A stretch of 42,778 nucleotides of DNA from Microcaldota archaeon (lineage in GTDB: Archaea > Micrarchaeota > Micrarchaeia > Norongarragalinales > Norongarragalinaceae): NCBI GenBank assembly GCA_016188965.1, contig JACPGT010000016.1, positions 1-42,778 of the forward strand, written 5' to 3'. Below the pieces are notes generated by a model. That model was not told the origin of the DNA, made no database searches, and saw nothing but the letters and a program-made list of their open reading frames with translations. Both the position numbers and the translations under genes were made by a program. This document shows positions 31,529 through 39,923 of this stretch, piece after piece. Position 1 is the stretch's first letter. Every line of letters starts with the position of its first letter.

Positions 31529-32542
31529 TCAGACTACGCGTTCGAACGAGAATTCGACTTCTTCGCCGTCCGGCTGCCAGCGCAGTTCGAACGGTTTTTC
31601 CACCGGCGTGGTGCCCGGCGGGACGCCGATGGCGCTGACGGATTGCAGGGCGACGATGCGCACTCCGGCTTTGGCGTAGACATTGGCGATCATGTTGGTC
31701 GCCTTCTGGCCGCTGTTGACGAAGTTGCACGTGCCTTGAACGAATAAGGTGTTGTTCGCTCCGAATTCAGGTGCCAACGGCTGTTTTCCCAGTCCCAAGA
31801 ACGGCTTTGGCCCCAGAAAGTCGTCGGCCACGGTGCAGCTGACCGTTCCGCCGCCGAGTATGCCTTGGCGGGAAAGCACCAGGATCAGGAGGATGAGCAC
31901 GACGACGCCCAGCAGGAGGAACCGCTGGGGTCCGCCGCCGGAGGAGAACAATCCGCTGAACAATTCGCCCCAGCCTTTGGGTGTTTTCATCTTGTCCAGC
32001 ACGGCACGCAAGTCGTCCTGTGCGGTGTGCGGCTTCTGGGGTAATGCTTCCAGACCCGTCGGCACGCCGAGCAGCGCGTCGATTTCGAACTTGTGCGTGT
32101 CGCCGGCCACGTCAATCCAAATGCGGAATGCCGGTACGTATATCTTGCGCACGGCTGTCACGGCGATGGTGTCCTTCTTGAGGCCCACCTGGGCCGCCAG
32201 CTTGGATGAGGCGGCGTCCTTGGCTTCGGATGCGGAAATGGCCGTGGACTCGATTTCGGCAGAGTCTTCCGCCTGTTTCGTCGTCTTGAGCGGCCGCTCG
32301 AACAGGACGGGCACGAAGTCGTTCAAGTCGCCGTTGTAGGCGTTGATGGCCGTTTTTCCGGAGGGGCTTTGGCCTTCCTGGGCGATGACGTCGAACGAGA
32401 AGACGTAGTACGGCGTGTAGACTAGTTTGATGTCCGTAACGTCGAATTTCGGAAAGCCCTGCTCCGTCAGGCTTTTCGCTACGATGCCCAGCGCGGATTC
32501 GGGAGTGAGGACGGGTTTGAACGCCGGTGCATCGAGCATCAT
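31529..32542 (-). CDS. Membrane protein with C-terminal FxLYD-like domain, unknown
   Basis: 337 residues. The N-terminal half looks like two related alpha/beta modules (YTPYYVFSFDVIAQEGQSPS ... INAYNGDLNDF; KIYVPAFRIWIDVAGDTHKF ... DALLGVPTGLEALP), reminiscent of PepSY-type repeats but not firmly assignable. There is no signal peptide. One membrane helix (FLLLGVVVLILLILVLS) then leads to a C-terminal beta domain (LFVQGTCNFVNSGQKATNMI; VPPGTTPVEKPFELRW) like FxLYD. Cytosolic N-terminal and external C-terminal halves are likely. ATG 32539 is an equally possible start. Function unknown. Confidence 0.7.
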   Translation of the reverse strand: MMLDAPAFKPVLTPESALGIVAKSLTEQGFPKFDVTDIKLVYTPYYVFSFDVIAQEGQSPSGKTAINAYNGDLNDFVPVLFERPLKTTKQAEDSAEIESTAISASEAKDAASSKLAAQVGLKKDTIAVTAVRKIYVPAFRIWIDVAGDTHKFEIDALLGVPTGLEALPQKPHTAQDDLRAVLDKMKTPKGWGELFSGLFSSGGGPQRFLLLGVVVLILLILVLSRQGILGGGTVSCTVADDFLGPKPFLGLGKQPLAPEFGANNTLFVQGTCNFVNSGQKATNMIANVYAKAGVRIVALQSVSAIGVPPGTTPVEKPFELRWQPDGEEVEFSFERVV

Positions 32543-32679
32543 GGTATAGGTTACTTGAAAGCCGGCCGCTGTTTTAAAGCCTCTTTTTTTGGTGTTTTGC
32601 GTCCGCCGGCAACCCCTGTTTTTTTTTCGTTTCCTGTCGATTTGACAATGCCTTTATACCTGCCGGGCAATGGTTTTGC

Positions 32680-33747
32680 ATGGGGTCATTACACTTGGAT
32701 GCCAGCCTGGCCAAGACGCCTTCCGTGGTCTCCGTCGTTTCCGCACACGCTCCGAGTCCTGAAGAGGTCCAGGCGGAGGCCGGCCGTCTTTTCGGGCCGC
32801 TTTCGAAACTGGGCTGGAGCATGAACGAGTGCCTCTTGTATGCTCCGCTTACCTTGCAGATCAACCGGCTGAAGAAGGAAACGGACGCCGTGGTGCTGGC
32901 GCATTCCTACCAGACGCCGGACATCATGTACGGCATCGCCGACTTCGTGGGCGATTCATACGAGTTGAGCAAGAAAGCCATGGAAAGTCCAGCCTCGACC
33001 ATCGTGTTCTGTGGCGTGCGTTTCATGGCTGAAACCGCGAAGATCATGAATCCGCAAAAGACCGTCTTACTGCCGGCGCCGGATGCGGGTTGCTCTTTGA
33101 GCGAATCCATCACGGCCGACGACGTCCGCCTCCTGAAGCGTGAGAATCCGGGCTGTCCCGTCGTGGTCTACGTCAACACGTCCGCCGAAGTCAAGGCGGA
33201 GTCCGACGTCTGCTGCACCTCGGCCAATGCCTTGAAGATCATCCAGGCTCTGCCGGATAATAAAATCGTCTTCATCCCGGATGAATTCATGACGAAAAAC
33301 CTACAGAAGTTGACGGACAAGCAGTTGGTCGGCTGGGGTGGCCGCTGCATCGTGCACGAACGCTTCGGAAAAGACCAGGTCCTTGCGGTTCGTGAGCAAT
33401 TCCCCGGCGTCAAGATTTTGGCGCATACCGAATGCCCCCCCGACGTCATCGGACAGGTCGACCTGGCCGGTGGGACCGGCGACATGATTCGATACATGAA
33501 AAGCTCGGACGCAAAGACGTTCATGCTGGTCACCGAATGCGGCCTTGGCGATCGCATGCGCGCCGAATTGCCTGAAAAACGCGTCGTCGGCACGTGCAAC
33601 CTCTGCCCCTACATGAAGAAGAACAACCTGCTCAACGTCCTGCAGGTGCTGCAATCGGCCCGGCCGGAACAAGTCGTGGACATCCCCGAGCCCGTTCGCA
33701 TCAAGGCCCACGCCGCGCTGCAGCGCATGTTTGAATTGTCGAAATGA
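32680..33747 (+). CDS. nadA: Quinolinate synthase
   Basis: Condenses iminoaspartate with dihydroxyacetone phosphate to quinolinate using a [4Fe-4S] cluster. The 355 residues have the triplicated fold with cluster ligands Cys138 (PAPDAGCSLSES), Cys223 (GWGGRCIVHERFG) and Cys309 (GTCNLCPYMKKNNL). Substrate motifs include VLAHSYQTPDI, DVCCTSANA and HTECPPDV. TTTATA near 32652 sits about 28 bases before ATG 32680, so the message is probably leaderless. It is the first gene of a nadA-nadX-nadC-nadE cluster, spaced 27, 13 and -1 bases. Confidence 0.95.
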   Translation: MGSLHLDASLAKTPSVVSVVSAHAPSPEEVQAEAGRLFGPLSKLGWSMNECLLYAPLTLQINRLKKETDAVVLAHSYQTPDIMYGIADFVGDSYELSKKAMESPASTIVFCGVRFMAETAKIMNPQKTVLLPAPDAGCSLSESITADDVRLLKRENPGCPVVVYVNTSAEVKAESDVCCTSANALKIIQALPDNKIVFIPDEFMTKNLQKLTDKQLVGWGGRCIVHERFGKDQVLAVREQFPGVKILAHTECPPDVIGQVDLAGGTGDMIRYMKSSDAKTFMLVTECGLGDRMRAELPEKRVVGTCNLCPYMKKNNLLNVLQVLQSARPEQVVDIPEPVRIKAHAALQRMFELSK

Positions 33748-33774
33748 GTCGCCTGTGATTTCCTGGGTTTCTGC

Positions 33775-34524
33775 ATGCGGATCGGTTTGATTGGCTTCGG
33801 CTCCATTGGCTCCTATCTGGTTTCCCAGCTGCCGCAGCATGAATGGCTCGTTTTTGACGAAGCCGCGGACAAGGCCCGCCAGGCCATCCAATCCCGTGAC
33901 CTAAAATCCGTCCGAGTGGTGGACTCCGTCGACGCTATACTCCGCGAACAGCCGGCGCTGGTCGTGGAAGCCGCTTCCCAGGCCGCCGTGCCCGAACTGC
34001 TCGAAGCATTGCCGGTCTGCGACGTTTTGGTCATGTCCGTCGGCGCCCTGACGGACGACGCCCTGCTGGCTCAACTCAAAGCCGCCGCAACGGCAAGCAA
34101 ACGCCGCATCCTCATCCCCTCCGGCGCCGTGGGCGGACTCGATGTTCTGCAATCCTGCAACCCTCGTGAAGTCGTCTTGGAGACACGAAAGCCGCCCAAA
34201 GGCCTCGGCCGCAGCGACACAAAAGAAACCGTGGTGTTCGAAGGCCCGGCCCGGGAGGCCTGCCGTCAATTTCCCAAGAACGTGAACGTCGCGGCCACCT
34301 TGAGTCTGGCCGGCATCGGGTTTGACCGTACGCGCGTGCGCGTCGTTTCCGACCCGGCTGCTACGCAGAACACGCACACCGTCCGCATATGCGGCGATGC
34401 CGGTAATTACGAATTCGTTTTTGCCAACGTGCCGTTTTCCGGCAATCCGGCCACCAGCGAGCTGGCCGCTCGCTCGGCCGTCCGCGCCATCGCCAAGCAA
34501 TCCGACGCCGTGCAAATCGGTTGA
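33775..34524 (+). CDS. nadX: L-aspartate dehydrogenase
   Basis: Oxidises L-aspartate to iminoaspartate with NAD(P)+, supplying NadA without the FAD-dependent oxidase NadB. The 249 residues show the N-terminal Rossmann fold (IGLIGFGSIGSYL), VVEAASQAAVPELLEALP and the characteristic catalytic region ILIPSGAVGGLDVL. They continue with GPAREACRQFPKNVNVAATL and DPAATQNTHTVRI. The length is normal. Its place directly after nadA supports the NAD role. Use of NadX instead of NadB is known from Thermotoga and several archaea. Confidence 0.93.
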   Translation: MRIGLIGFGSIGSYLVSQLPQHEWLVFDEAADKARQAIQSRDLKSVRVVDSVDAILREQPALVVEAASQAAVPELLEALPVCDVLVMSVGALTDDALLAQLKAAATASKRRILIPSGAVGGLDVLQSCNPREVVLETRKPPKGLGRSDTKETVVFEGPAREACRQFPKNVNVAATLSLAGIGFDRTRVRVVSDPAATQNTHTVRICGDAGNYEFVFANVPFSGNPATSELAARSAVRAIAKQSDAVQIG

Positions 34525-34537
34525 ACGTGACGTTGCC

Positions 34538-35368
34538 ATGCTTTCCGACGAAATGAAAAAACGACTGGTCCTCTTTTTGGACGACGACCACTTCCGTCAG
34601 GACGCCACTTCGGCCATCACGCCGGAAAAGACGGCGACCGCCGTGATCAAGGCCAACGAGCCGGCCACTCTGGCCGGTTTGGAGGAAGCCCTCTTCTTGT
34701 TCGCCCATGCCGGCCTCACGGTACAAAGCAAGAAGAAGGACGGCGATTCGGTGCATCCGGGTGATTTCATCCTGCACGTCACCGGTTCGAACCGCGGCAT
34801 CCTCTCCGTCGAGCGCACCGCGTTGAACGTCCTTGGACGCATGTCCGGCGTGGCCACGCTGTGCCGGCTCGCGCAAGGCATCGCCGGCAAAAACACGACG
34901 TTGGCGCTGACGCGCAAGACTATTCCGGGTTTCAACCTTTTCGACAAGAAGGCGGCGGTTGTGGCCGGCATTTGGTCCCACCGTTTGCATCTGGAGGACG
35001 CGGTGCTCATCAAGGAAAACCACTTGGGATTCTTTGCATCGCCTGCGGATGCCGTCAAAGCGGCCCGTATGGCGCAGAAAGGCGGCAAGAGGGTCGAAAT
35101 CGAAGTGCGCAATCTGGACGAACTGCGCTCCGCCCTTTCGGCCGGACCGGACATGGTGTTGTTGGATAATTTTTCGCTCTCCAAAGCCGAAGACGCGGTG
35201 AAATGGTGCCGCCAACACGCGCCGGAAGCCAAGATTGAGTTGTCCGGTGGCATCCGGTTGTCCAACCTCGCGGCGTTTGCTGCACTCAAGCCCGATTATG
35301 TCTCGCTGGGCCTTCTGACCAAGGACGCACGTACCGTTGATTTCTCGCTGGATTTTCTCAAGGGTTGA
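34538..35368 (+). CDS. nadC: Nicotinate-nucleotide pyrophosphorylase (quinolinate phosphoribosyltransferase)
   Basis: Converts quinolinate and PRPP to nicotinate mononucleotide. The 276 residues carry the family core: SVERTALNVLGRMSGVATL, LTRKTIPGFNLFDKKAAVVA, GIWSHRLHLEDAVLIKENHL, VEIEVRNLDELR, MVLLDNFS and ELSGGIRLSNL. ATG 34538 is the natural start 13 bases after nadX; the longer frame from 34322 only overlaps nadX. Its stop codon overlaps the nadE start by one base. Confidence 0.95.
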   Translation: MLSDEMKKRLVLFLDDDHFRQDATSAITPEKTATAVIKANEPATLAGLEEALFLFAHAGLTVQSKKKDGDSVHPGDFILHVTGSNRGILSVERTALNVLGRMSGVATLCRLAQGIAGKNTTLALTRKTIPGFNLFDKKAAVVAGIWSHRLHLEDAVLIKENHLGFFASPADAVKAARMAQKGGKRVEIEVRNLDELRSALSAGPDMVLLDNFSLSKAEDAVKWCRQHAPEAKIELSGGIRLSNLAAFAALKPDYVSLGLLTKDARTVDFSLDFLKG

Positions 35369-36099
35369 TGCCGACCATGGATTCTTCTGGATTGGTCGCA
35401 AAACTCAAAACGCACTTCGCCACATCTGGCAAGCAGAAGGCCGTCATCGGCCTATCCGGCGGCGTCGACTCCGCGTTGGTATTCAAGCTATGCGCCGACG
35501 CCCTCGGCGGCTCCAACGTCCATGCTTTTTACCTCCCGTATTTCGAGGATGCGGACGACCGCCGACAGACGCAGGCCTGGGCCAAGCACCTGGACGCCCA
35601 TTATGACGTCTATTCCATCAAGAAACCTGTCGACGCTTTGTGCGAAGCCGCCGGAAAATGGGACGACGTCTCGCGCGGCAACTTCATGGCCCGCGTCCGC
35701 ATGTCGCTTCTGTACTTCCACGCCCGCCAGCACCAGGCCCTCGTCGTCGGCACGGGCAACAAAAGCGAGCTGAAAACGGGGTACTTCACCAAGTACGGTG
35801 ACGGCGGCGTTGACGTCCTACCCATCGGCGGCCTCTATAAGACGCAAGTCTGGCAGATGGCCCGCGACATCGGCGTGCCGCCGTACTTCATCGACAAGGC
35901 CCCGTCAGCCGGCTTGTGGGAAGGCCAGACGGACGAAGCCGAATTGGGCATCGCGTACAAAGAGTTGGACGAACTGCTGCAACTGCTGGAATCTAAACCC
36001 AACGACGCCGTCAAGAAGTTCGGCGAAGAAAAAGTCAAACTCGTCCTGGAGCGCATGCGTTTAGGCGAGCACAAATTGAAGATGCCGCCCATCCTATAG
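35368..36099 (+). CDS. nadE: NAD synthetase, ammonia-dependent
   Basis: Amidates nicotinate adenine dinucleotide to NAD with ATP and ammonia. The 243 residues show the P-loop of N-type ATP pyrophosphatases (IGLSGGVDSALVF, motif at 30-35), NFMARVRMSLLYFHA, VVGTGNKSELKTGYFTKYGD and KAPSAGLWEGQTDE. There is no glutaminase domain, so free ammonia is the donor. ATG 35368 overlaps the nadC stop as TGATG, giving coupling; ATG 35377 is an alternative. It is the last gene of the nad cluster, with the DUF2283 gene converging 9 bp beyond. Confidence 0.95.
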   Translation: MPTMDSSGLVAKLKTHFATSGKQKAVIGLSGGVDSALVFKLCADALGGSNVHAFYLPYFEDADDRRQTQAWAKHLDAHYDVYSIKKPVDALCEAAGKWDDVSRGNFMARVRMSLLYFHARQHQALVVGTGNKSELKTGYFTKYGDGGVDVLPIGGLYKTQVWQMARDIGVPPYFIDKAPSAGLWEGQTDEAELGIAYKELDELLQLLESKPNDAVKKFGEEKVKLVLERMRLGEHKLKMPPIL

Positions 36100-36108
36100 A
36101 CGTTTGAA

Positions 36109-36417
36109 TCAAGCGGGAACCGTTTTTCCCGGCAACACCAACGACGCTTTCTTTTGGTCCAGCCGGATGTGCAAGAAGATTCCGGATGTTTCGTCGATTT
36201 CGTATTGGATTTTCCGGATTTCATCCGCGTTCAATCGAGCTCCGAGCGCCTTGGAGAGTACTTCCTTGGCGTTGAGGATTTCGATACCTGTGACTCGTCC
36301 AATGGCTGAAAAGTCGACGTTGATGTCGGAATTGACTTCGACGGTCCGATTGACTTTTTCCTCGGTACCGTAGGCGTACGCGGCGTCAGCCTTGGGGTCA
36401 TACGTCAAGGTTTTCAT
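36109..36417 (-). CDS. DUF2283 protein, candidate antitoxin
   Basis: 102 residues opening KTLTYDPKADAAYAYGTEEK, with DINVDFSAIGRVTGIEILNA in the middle. This is the DUF2283 pattern (a short beta protein of the form Y-D-x-E-x-D-x-x-Y ... D-x-x-G-x-I-G-I-E-I-x-x-A), followed by about 40 extra C-terminal residues including EIRKIQYEIDETSGIFLHIR. It starts five bases after the stop of a DUF4258 gene on the same strand. That gene order is known for suspected toxin-antitoxin pairs. The antitoxin role is inferred from the pairing. Confidence 0.8.
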   Translation of the reverse strand: MKTLTYDPKADAAYAYGTEEKVNRTVEVNSDINVDFSAIGRVTGIEILNAKEVLSKALGARLNADEIRKIQYEIDETSGIFLHIRLDQKKASLVLPGKTVPA

Positions 36418-36422
36418 GGTTT

Positions 36423-36725
36423 TTACCTCGGACTCATCCGGCTTATTTTCATTAAGGTAATTACGCGAATTAGACTATTTATGGCAATCACGTAGCGCAT
36501 CGGGACTCCGTCGATTCCGATTAGCCGGATGTCGAAAACGCGTTCTTGGAAATTTTCGGTCCCCTGCTTCCGGATGTCCATGATTCGGCCGTGTTTCAAG
36601 TCGCTTTGGATGAGCCGGTTCTCGACTTCTCGTTCGGCGGCGCGCAGTTGGGCGTGATGGGTTAGGACCAGATGGCGGCTTTGCCTTGAAAGTAATCGGC
36701 GTAATTCTTTCCGGGTTTCGCTCAT
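36423..36725 (-). CDS. DUF4258 protein, candidate toxin
   Basis: 100 residues. HLVLTHHAQLRAAEREVENR matches the DUF4258 opening (T-x-H-A-x-x-R-x-x-E-R), and it ends in a strand like VPMRYVIAINSLIRVITLMK. The fold is thought to be RelE/BrnT-like. ATG 36725 (MSETRKEL) is preferred to the longer frame from 36821, because the AATAAATAG region at about 36745-36755 would start transcription near it. It precedes the DUF2283 gene by five bases. The toxin role is inferred from family and pairing; direct evidence is absent. Confidence 0.75.
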   Translation of the reverse strand: MSETRKELRRLLSRQSRHLVLTHHAQLRAAEREVENRLIQSDLKHGRIMDIRKQGTENFQERVFDIRLIGIDGVPMRYVIAINSLIRVITLMKISRMSPR

Positions 36726-36811
36726 TATACGGCCTGAATCCGGAAGGCTATTTATTCGAACGGTAGAGGAAAAGTAAACTCCTGCATGCGGAATGTGTTG
36801 AAGGAAAAACC

Positions 36812-36852
36812 GGCGCCTCACCTCCGTTTGCCTTTCGGATGCGGTGCGCCGT
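36812..36852. other. G/C-rich hairpin between glnA end and DUF4258 gene
   Basis: CGGCGC (36812-36817) pairs with GCGCCG (36847-36852), with further pairing inside (CCG...CGG). On the minus strand the stem ends GCGCCGG and is followed by TTTTT, like an intrinsic terminator or the end of a short structured RNA. The T-rich 36868-36932 next to the glnA stop holds another possible stem (CCGGGC...GCCCGG). Confidence 0.4.
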
Positions 36853-36956
36853 CTTTGTTTGCCGCGCTTTTTGGGTTTTCGTAGTTTTTGGGTTTCCGGG
36901 CCGGAAAAGAAAAAGCCCGGTTTGGAAAAAGGTCACCCGCCGTAGTGGTTGCTTAT

Positions 36957-38291
36957 TCATAGCACCGGCAAATACGTCTTGATTTCCCACGGCGTGACGC
37001 GGATGCGGTATTCGTCCCACTGCTTGCGTTGCGCCTCGACGATCTTGTCAAAGACGTGCTTGCCCAGCGTTTCCTTCATCAAGGCGCTATTGGCGAATTC
37101 CTCCGTCGCCTCTTCCAGCGACTTGGGAAGCGTCTTGATGTAGAACTTCTTGAGCTTCTCGTCGTCGAAGTGGTAGATGTTCTCCTCCACGGAGTCCGGG
37201 GGCACAAGTCCGCGCTTGATGCCGTCCAATCCGGCTGCCAGCATGGCGGCGAACGAGAGGTAGGGATTGCAGGACGGGTCGGGAAAACGCAGCTCAATGC
37301 GGGTGGCCTTCGGCACGCCTCGGACTTCCGGCACGCGGATCATGGCCGAGCGGTTGATGCGGGCCCAGCAGATGTAGACGGGTGCTTCGTAGCCCGGCAC
37401 GAGCCGTTTGTACGAGTTGACGGTGGGCGCGGCCACTGCGGAGAATTCGCGGGCGTGTTCGATTTGGCCGGCGATGTAGCCTTTGGCGTTTTTGGATAAC
37501 TTGTATTTCTCGTCGTTCGCGTCGAAGAATGCGTTTTCGCCGTCTTTCCACAGGCTTTGGTTGGTGTGCATGCCCGAACCGTTGACGCCGAAGATGGGCT
37601 TCGGCATGAACGAGGCGTACAGGCCGTGTTTCTTGGCGATGACCTTGACGACGTTTTTGTACGCCAGGACCTTGTCGGCCATGGTCAAGGCGTTGTCGAA
37701 CTTGAAATTGATCTCGTGCTGGCCCATGGCGACTTCGTGGTGGCCGCGCTCGACGGTCAGGCCCATCCGGTTCAGCGCCTCGATGGTCTCGTAGCGCACT
37801 TCGGCGCCTGCATCCAGGGGACCCAGGTCGAAATAGCCGGCGGAGTCATGCGGGTCGGGCTGCAAGGTGGCGCCGTTGGAGTCGCGGAAGAGGAAGAACT
37901 CGATTTCCGGACCGACTTTGTACGTGAAACCCGCTTCCTTGGCTTTGGCTTCCATCTTCTTGAGGATGTAGCGCGGATCGCCTTCGAACGGCTTTCCGTC
38001 GTTGCCGTACACGTCGCAGGTCAGTTTGGCCAAGCCGTTTCCCCAAGGTAGGACAGCAAACGTGGATGGGTCCGGCATGAGGAACATGTCGCTTTCGAAG
38101 ATGCGCATGAAGCCCTGGATGGACGAGCCGTCGAACCAGATTCCGCTGTTCATCACGCCTTCAAGTTCCTGCGACGTGATTTCCAGGTTCTTGGTCCGTC
38201 CGAACAGGTCTGTGAACTGCAAGGAGATGAATTTGACTTCCTTTTCCTTGACTTCCTTCAGCACGTTGGCAATGGCTTCGTTCTGGCTCAT
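36957..38291 (-). CDS. glnA: Glutamine synthetase, type I
   Basis: Makes glutamine from glutamate, ammonia and ATP; a dodecamer in the cytosol. The 444 residues carry the expected sequence blocks: FDGSSIQGFMRIFESDMFLM (latch and DGSS), GPEIEFFLF, ERGHHEVAMGQHEINFKF, the ATP-binding GVNGSGMHTNQSLW, NSYKRLVPGYEAPVYICWA and RVPEVRG...RIELRFPDPSCNPY. The length is that of the short archaeal/Gram-positive group without adenylylation. ATG 38291 (MSQNEAIA) has GGGGGAT six bases upstream; the longer frame to 38312 is less likely. It is divergent from an Lrp-type regulator. Confidence 0.96.
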   Translation of the reverse strand: MSQNEAIANVLKEVKEKEVKFISLQFTDLFGRTKNLEITSQELEGVMNSGIWFDGSSIQGFMRIFESDMFLMPDPSTFAVLPWGNGLAKLTCDVYGNDGKPFEGDPRYILKKMEAKAKEAGFTYKVGPEIEFFLFRDSNGATLQPDPHDSAGYFDLGPLDAGAEVRYETIEALNRMGLTVERGHHEVAMGQHEINFKFDNALTMADKVLAYKNVVKVIAKKHGLYASFMPKPIFGVNGSGMHTNQSLWKDGENAFFDANDEKYKLSKNAKGYIAGQIEHAREFSAVAAPTVNSYKRLVPGYEAPVYICWARINRSAMIRVPEVRGVPKATRIELRFPDPSCNPYLSFAAMLAAGLDGIKRGLVPPDSVEENIYHFDDEKLKKFYIKTLPKSLEEATEEFANSALMKETLGKHVFDKIVEAQRKQWDEYRIRVTPWEIKTYLPVL

Positions 38292-38339
38292 GTAAAAATC
38301 CCCCGCTTCCAATCAATGGAGGGTGGATGCGGTATCCAT

Positions 38340-38444
38340 GCCTATAAATCTTAAGGCACAAAAACAGCCAAACGTTCAGGCAAATGATTATATTATGGTC
38401 AAATGTTTACGAATAATGGAAAAATCACGCGAACGAGTGAACAT
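38340..38444. promoter_or_regulatory. Divergent glnA / Lrp promoter region with dyad
   Basis: For glnA the minus strand has ATTTATAGG at 38340-38348 (start near 38315). For the regulator the plus strand has TTATATTA at 38388-38395, giving a leaderless start at ATG 38416. AATGTTTAC (38402-38410) and GTGAACATT (38436-38444) form an 8-of-9 inverted repeat spanning the regulator start, a candidate autoregulatory site. Confidence 0.45.
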
Positions 38445-38904
38445 TCTTTCGGATTTGGATGAACGCATCTTGAGTCAGTTGCGGCAGAACGGCCGGCAGT
38501 CGTTCCGTCAGTTGGCTCAAAAACTGGGGGTTTCGCCCGCGAGCGTGATGCAGCACGTGCGGGACATGGAGACCCGCGGCGCGATTTTGGGATATGGCGT
38601 CGACTTGAACTACTTGGCACTGGGCTACGACTTGATGGGATTGATTCACGTGACCATCCGCAAGGGGGCTTTGCTGGGCGTCCAGAGGGAAATCGCCAAG
38701 ATTCCGGAAGTCGTATCCGTCTATGACGTGACGGGCGACGCGGATTCGTTGGTCATCGTGCGCGTCAAGCACCGGTCGGAACTTTCGCGCATCGTCAAGC
38801 GTATCCTCAAGATGGAACACGTGGAGCGAAGCAATACCAGCATCGTGCTGAACACGATCAAAGAAAATTATCGTTTGCAGCCCTTGGAGGATATCGTGCA
38901 GTGA
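38416..38904 (+). CDS. Lrp/AsnC-family transcription regulator
   Basis: 162 residues. The N-terminal winged helix-turn-helix is LDERILSQLRQNGRQSFRQL with AQKLGVSPASVMQHVRDMET, followed by GAILGYGVDLNYLALGYDLM. The C-terminal ligand-binding RAM domain has VVSVYDVTGDADSLVIVRVK. Such proteins bind amino acids and act as dimers to octamers on promoters. ATG 38416 is chosen over 38395 and 38323 from the TATA spacing (leaderless). Facing glnA across a short spacer, it probably controls glnA and itself; glutamine is a plausible effector (inference). Confidence 0.92.
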   Translation: MEKSRERVNILSDLDERILSQLRQNGRQSFRQLAQKLGVSPASVMQHVRDMETRGAILGYGVDLNYLALGYDLMGLIHVTIRKGALLGVQREIAKIPEVVSVYDVTGDADSLVIVRVKHRSELSRIVKRILKMEHVERSNTSIVLNTIKENYRLQPLEDIVQ

Positions 38905-39872
38905 GTCGTTTCCCTGTTGGCAAGCGGTCGTTGGCGCTGGTTTTGCTTGTCATTTTCTTGTCGTTGGTGTTCTTGAGCCAATTGCCGTCCGATGACGCGC
39001 TCCGGAAGGCTTTGTTGAGCCGAATGTCGCAAAAAATGGGGCCGGCGGTGTCGGACGGATTCTTGGACGTTGCGGGTGTGCGCACGCATTACTTCGAAGC
39101 CAACTTGGCGGCGGATGCTGTGCCGGTAGTGTTGGTTCATGGAGCCGGCGAAGGCGCGGTTTCATGGTACCCCGTTTTTTCGAGGCTTGCCGCCGATCGG
39201 CACGTTATCGCGCCGGATGTAGTGGGGTACGGCGAGTCGGATAAACCCGACGCGCCGTATGACGCCGAGTATTATTCCGGCTGGCTTCTGTCTTTCCTTG
39301 ATGCCCGTGGTTTAGGCCGTGTCGACGTAGTCGGCTCGTCGCAAGGCGGCGCCATCGCGCTTCATTTCGCGGCACGCCACCCGGATCGCGTGCGCCGCGT
39401 GGTGGTCGCATCTCCAGCAGGTTTTGCTCCGATTCCTCCGGCCATTCTGGCTCATTTCGCCTTGTTGAACTCCTTTCCCAATTCGTGGCTCCAGCGTTGG
39501 TCTCTTTCTTATCTGGTGGCCAACTCAAGCGCGGTGATGTCGGAGTGGGTGGACTACGGCGTCCAAGTCTCGCGCATGCCGGGTGGGAAAAACGTCTTCT
39601 GGAACGGACGCGGCCGGATTATCGAGGCGATTCCTTCCGACGTCCTGGCTCGCGAGCGCGCTCCCGTGTTGATATTGTGGGGGAAAAACGACTCCTTTTT
39701 ACCATATGGCGCGGGAAAAAAGGCGGCGGACCTTTTGCCGAATTCACGATTGGTAATATTGTCGGATGCCGGCCACCTGCCCTATTTTGACCAGCCTGAC
39801 GCGTTTGCCGGTGCCGTGTTGGACTTTTTGGACTCGCAGGACGTGGAAATTGCCGAACCAAAGCCCAATTAA
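38901..39872 (+). CDS. Alpha/beta hydrolase with N-terminal membrane segment
   Basis: 323 residues. A signal-anchor (LALVLLVIFLSLVFLSQL) is followed by an alpha/beta hydrolase domain: oxyanion loop VVLVHGAGEGAVSWYP, nucleophile elbow VVGSSQGGA with Ser147, Asp in LILWGKNDSFLPYG and His in LSDAGHLPYFDQP. A complete catalytic triad is therefore visible and an esterase-like activity is likely; the substrate is unknown. The catalytic domain probably faces outward. GTG 38901 overlaps the regulator stop as GTGA, so the two genes are translationally coupled. Confidence 0.88.
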   Translation: MSRFPVGKRSLALVLLVIFLSLVFLSQLPSDDALRKALLSRMSQKMGPAVSDGFLDVAGVRTHYFEANLAADAVPVVLVHGAGEGAVSWYPVFSRLAADRHVIAPDVVGYGESDKPDAPYDAEYYSGWLLSFLDARGLGRVDVVGSSQGGAIALHFAARHPDRVRRVVVASPAGFAPIPPAILAHFALLNSFPNSWLQRWSLSYLVANSSAVMSEWVDYGVQVSRMPGGKNVFWNGRGRIIEAIPSDVLARERAPVLILWGKNDSFLPYGAGKKAADLLPNSRLVILSDAGHLPYFDQPDAFAGAVLDFLDSQDVEIAEPKPN

Positions 39873-39923
39873 AACGTCCAAACCACTTTTTCATCACGTT
39901 TATTCTTTTTCAAGGCGTTGTGC

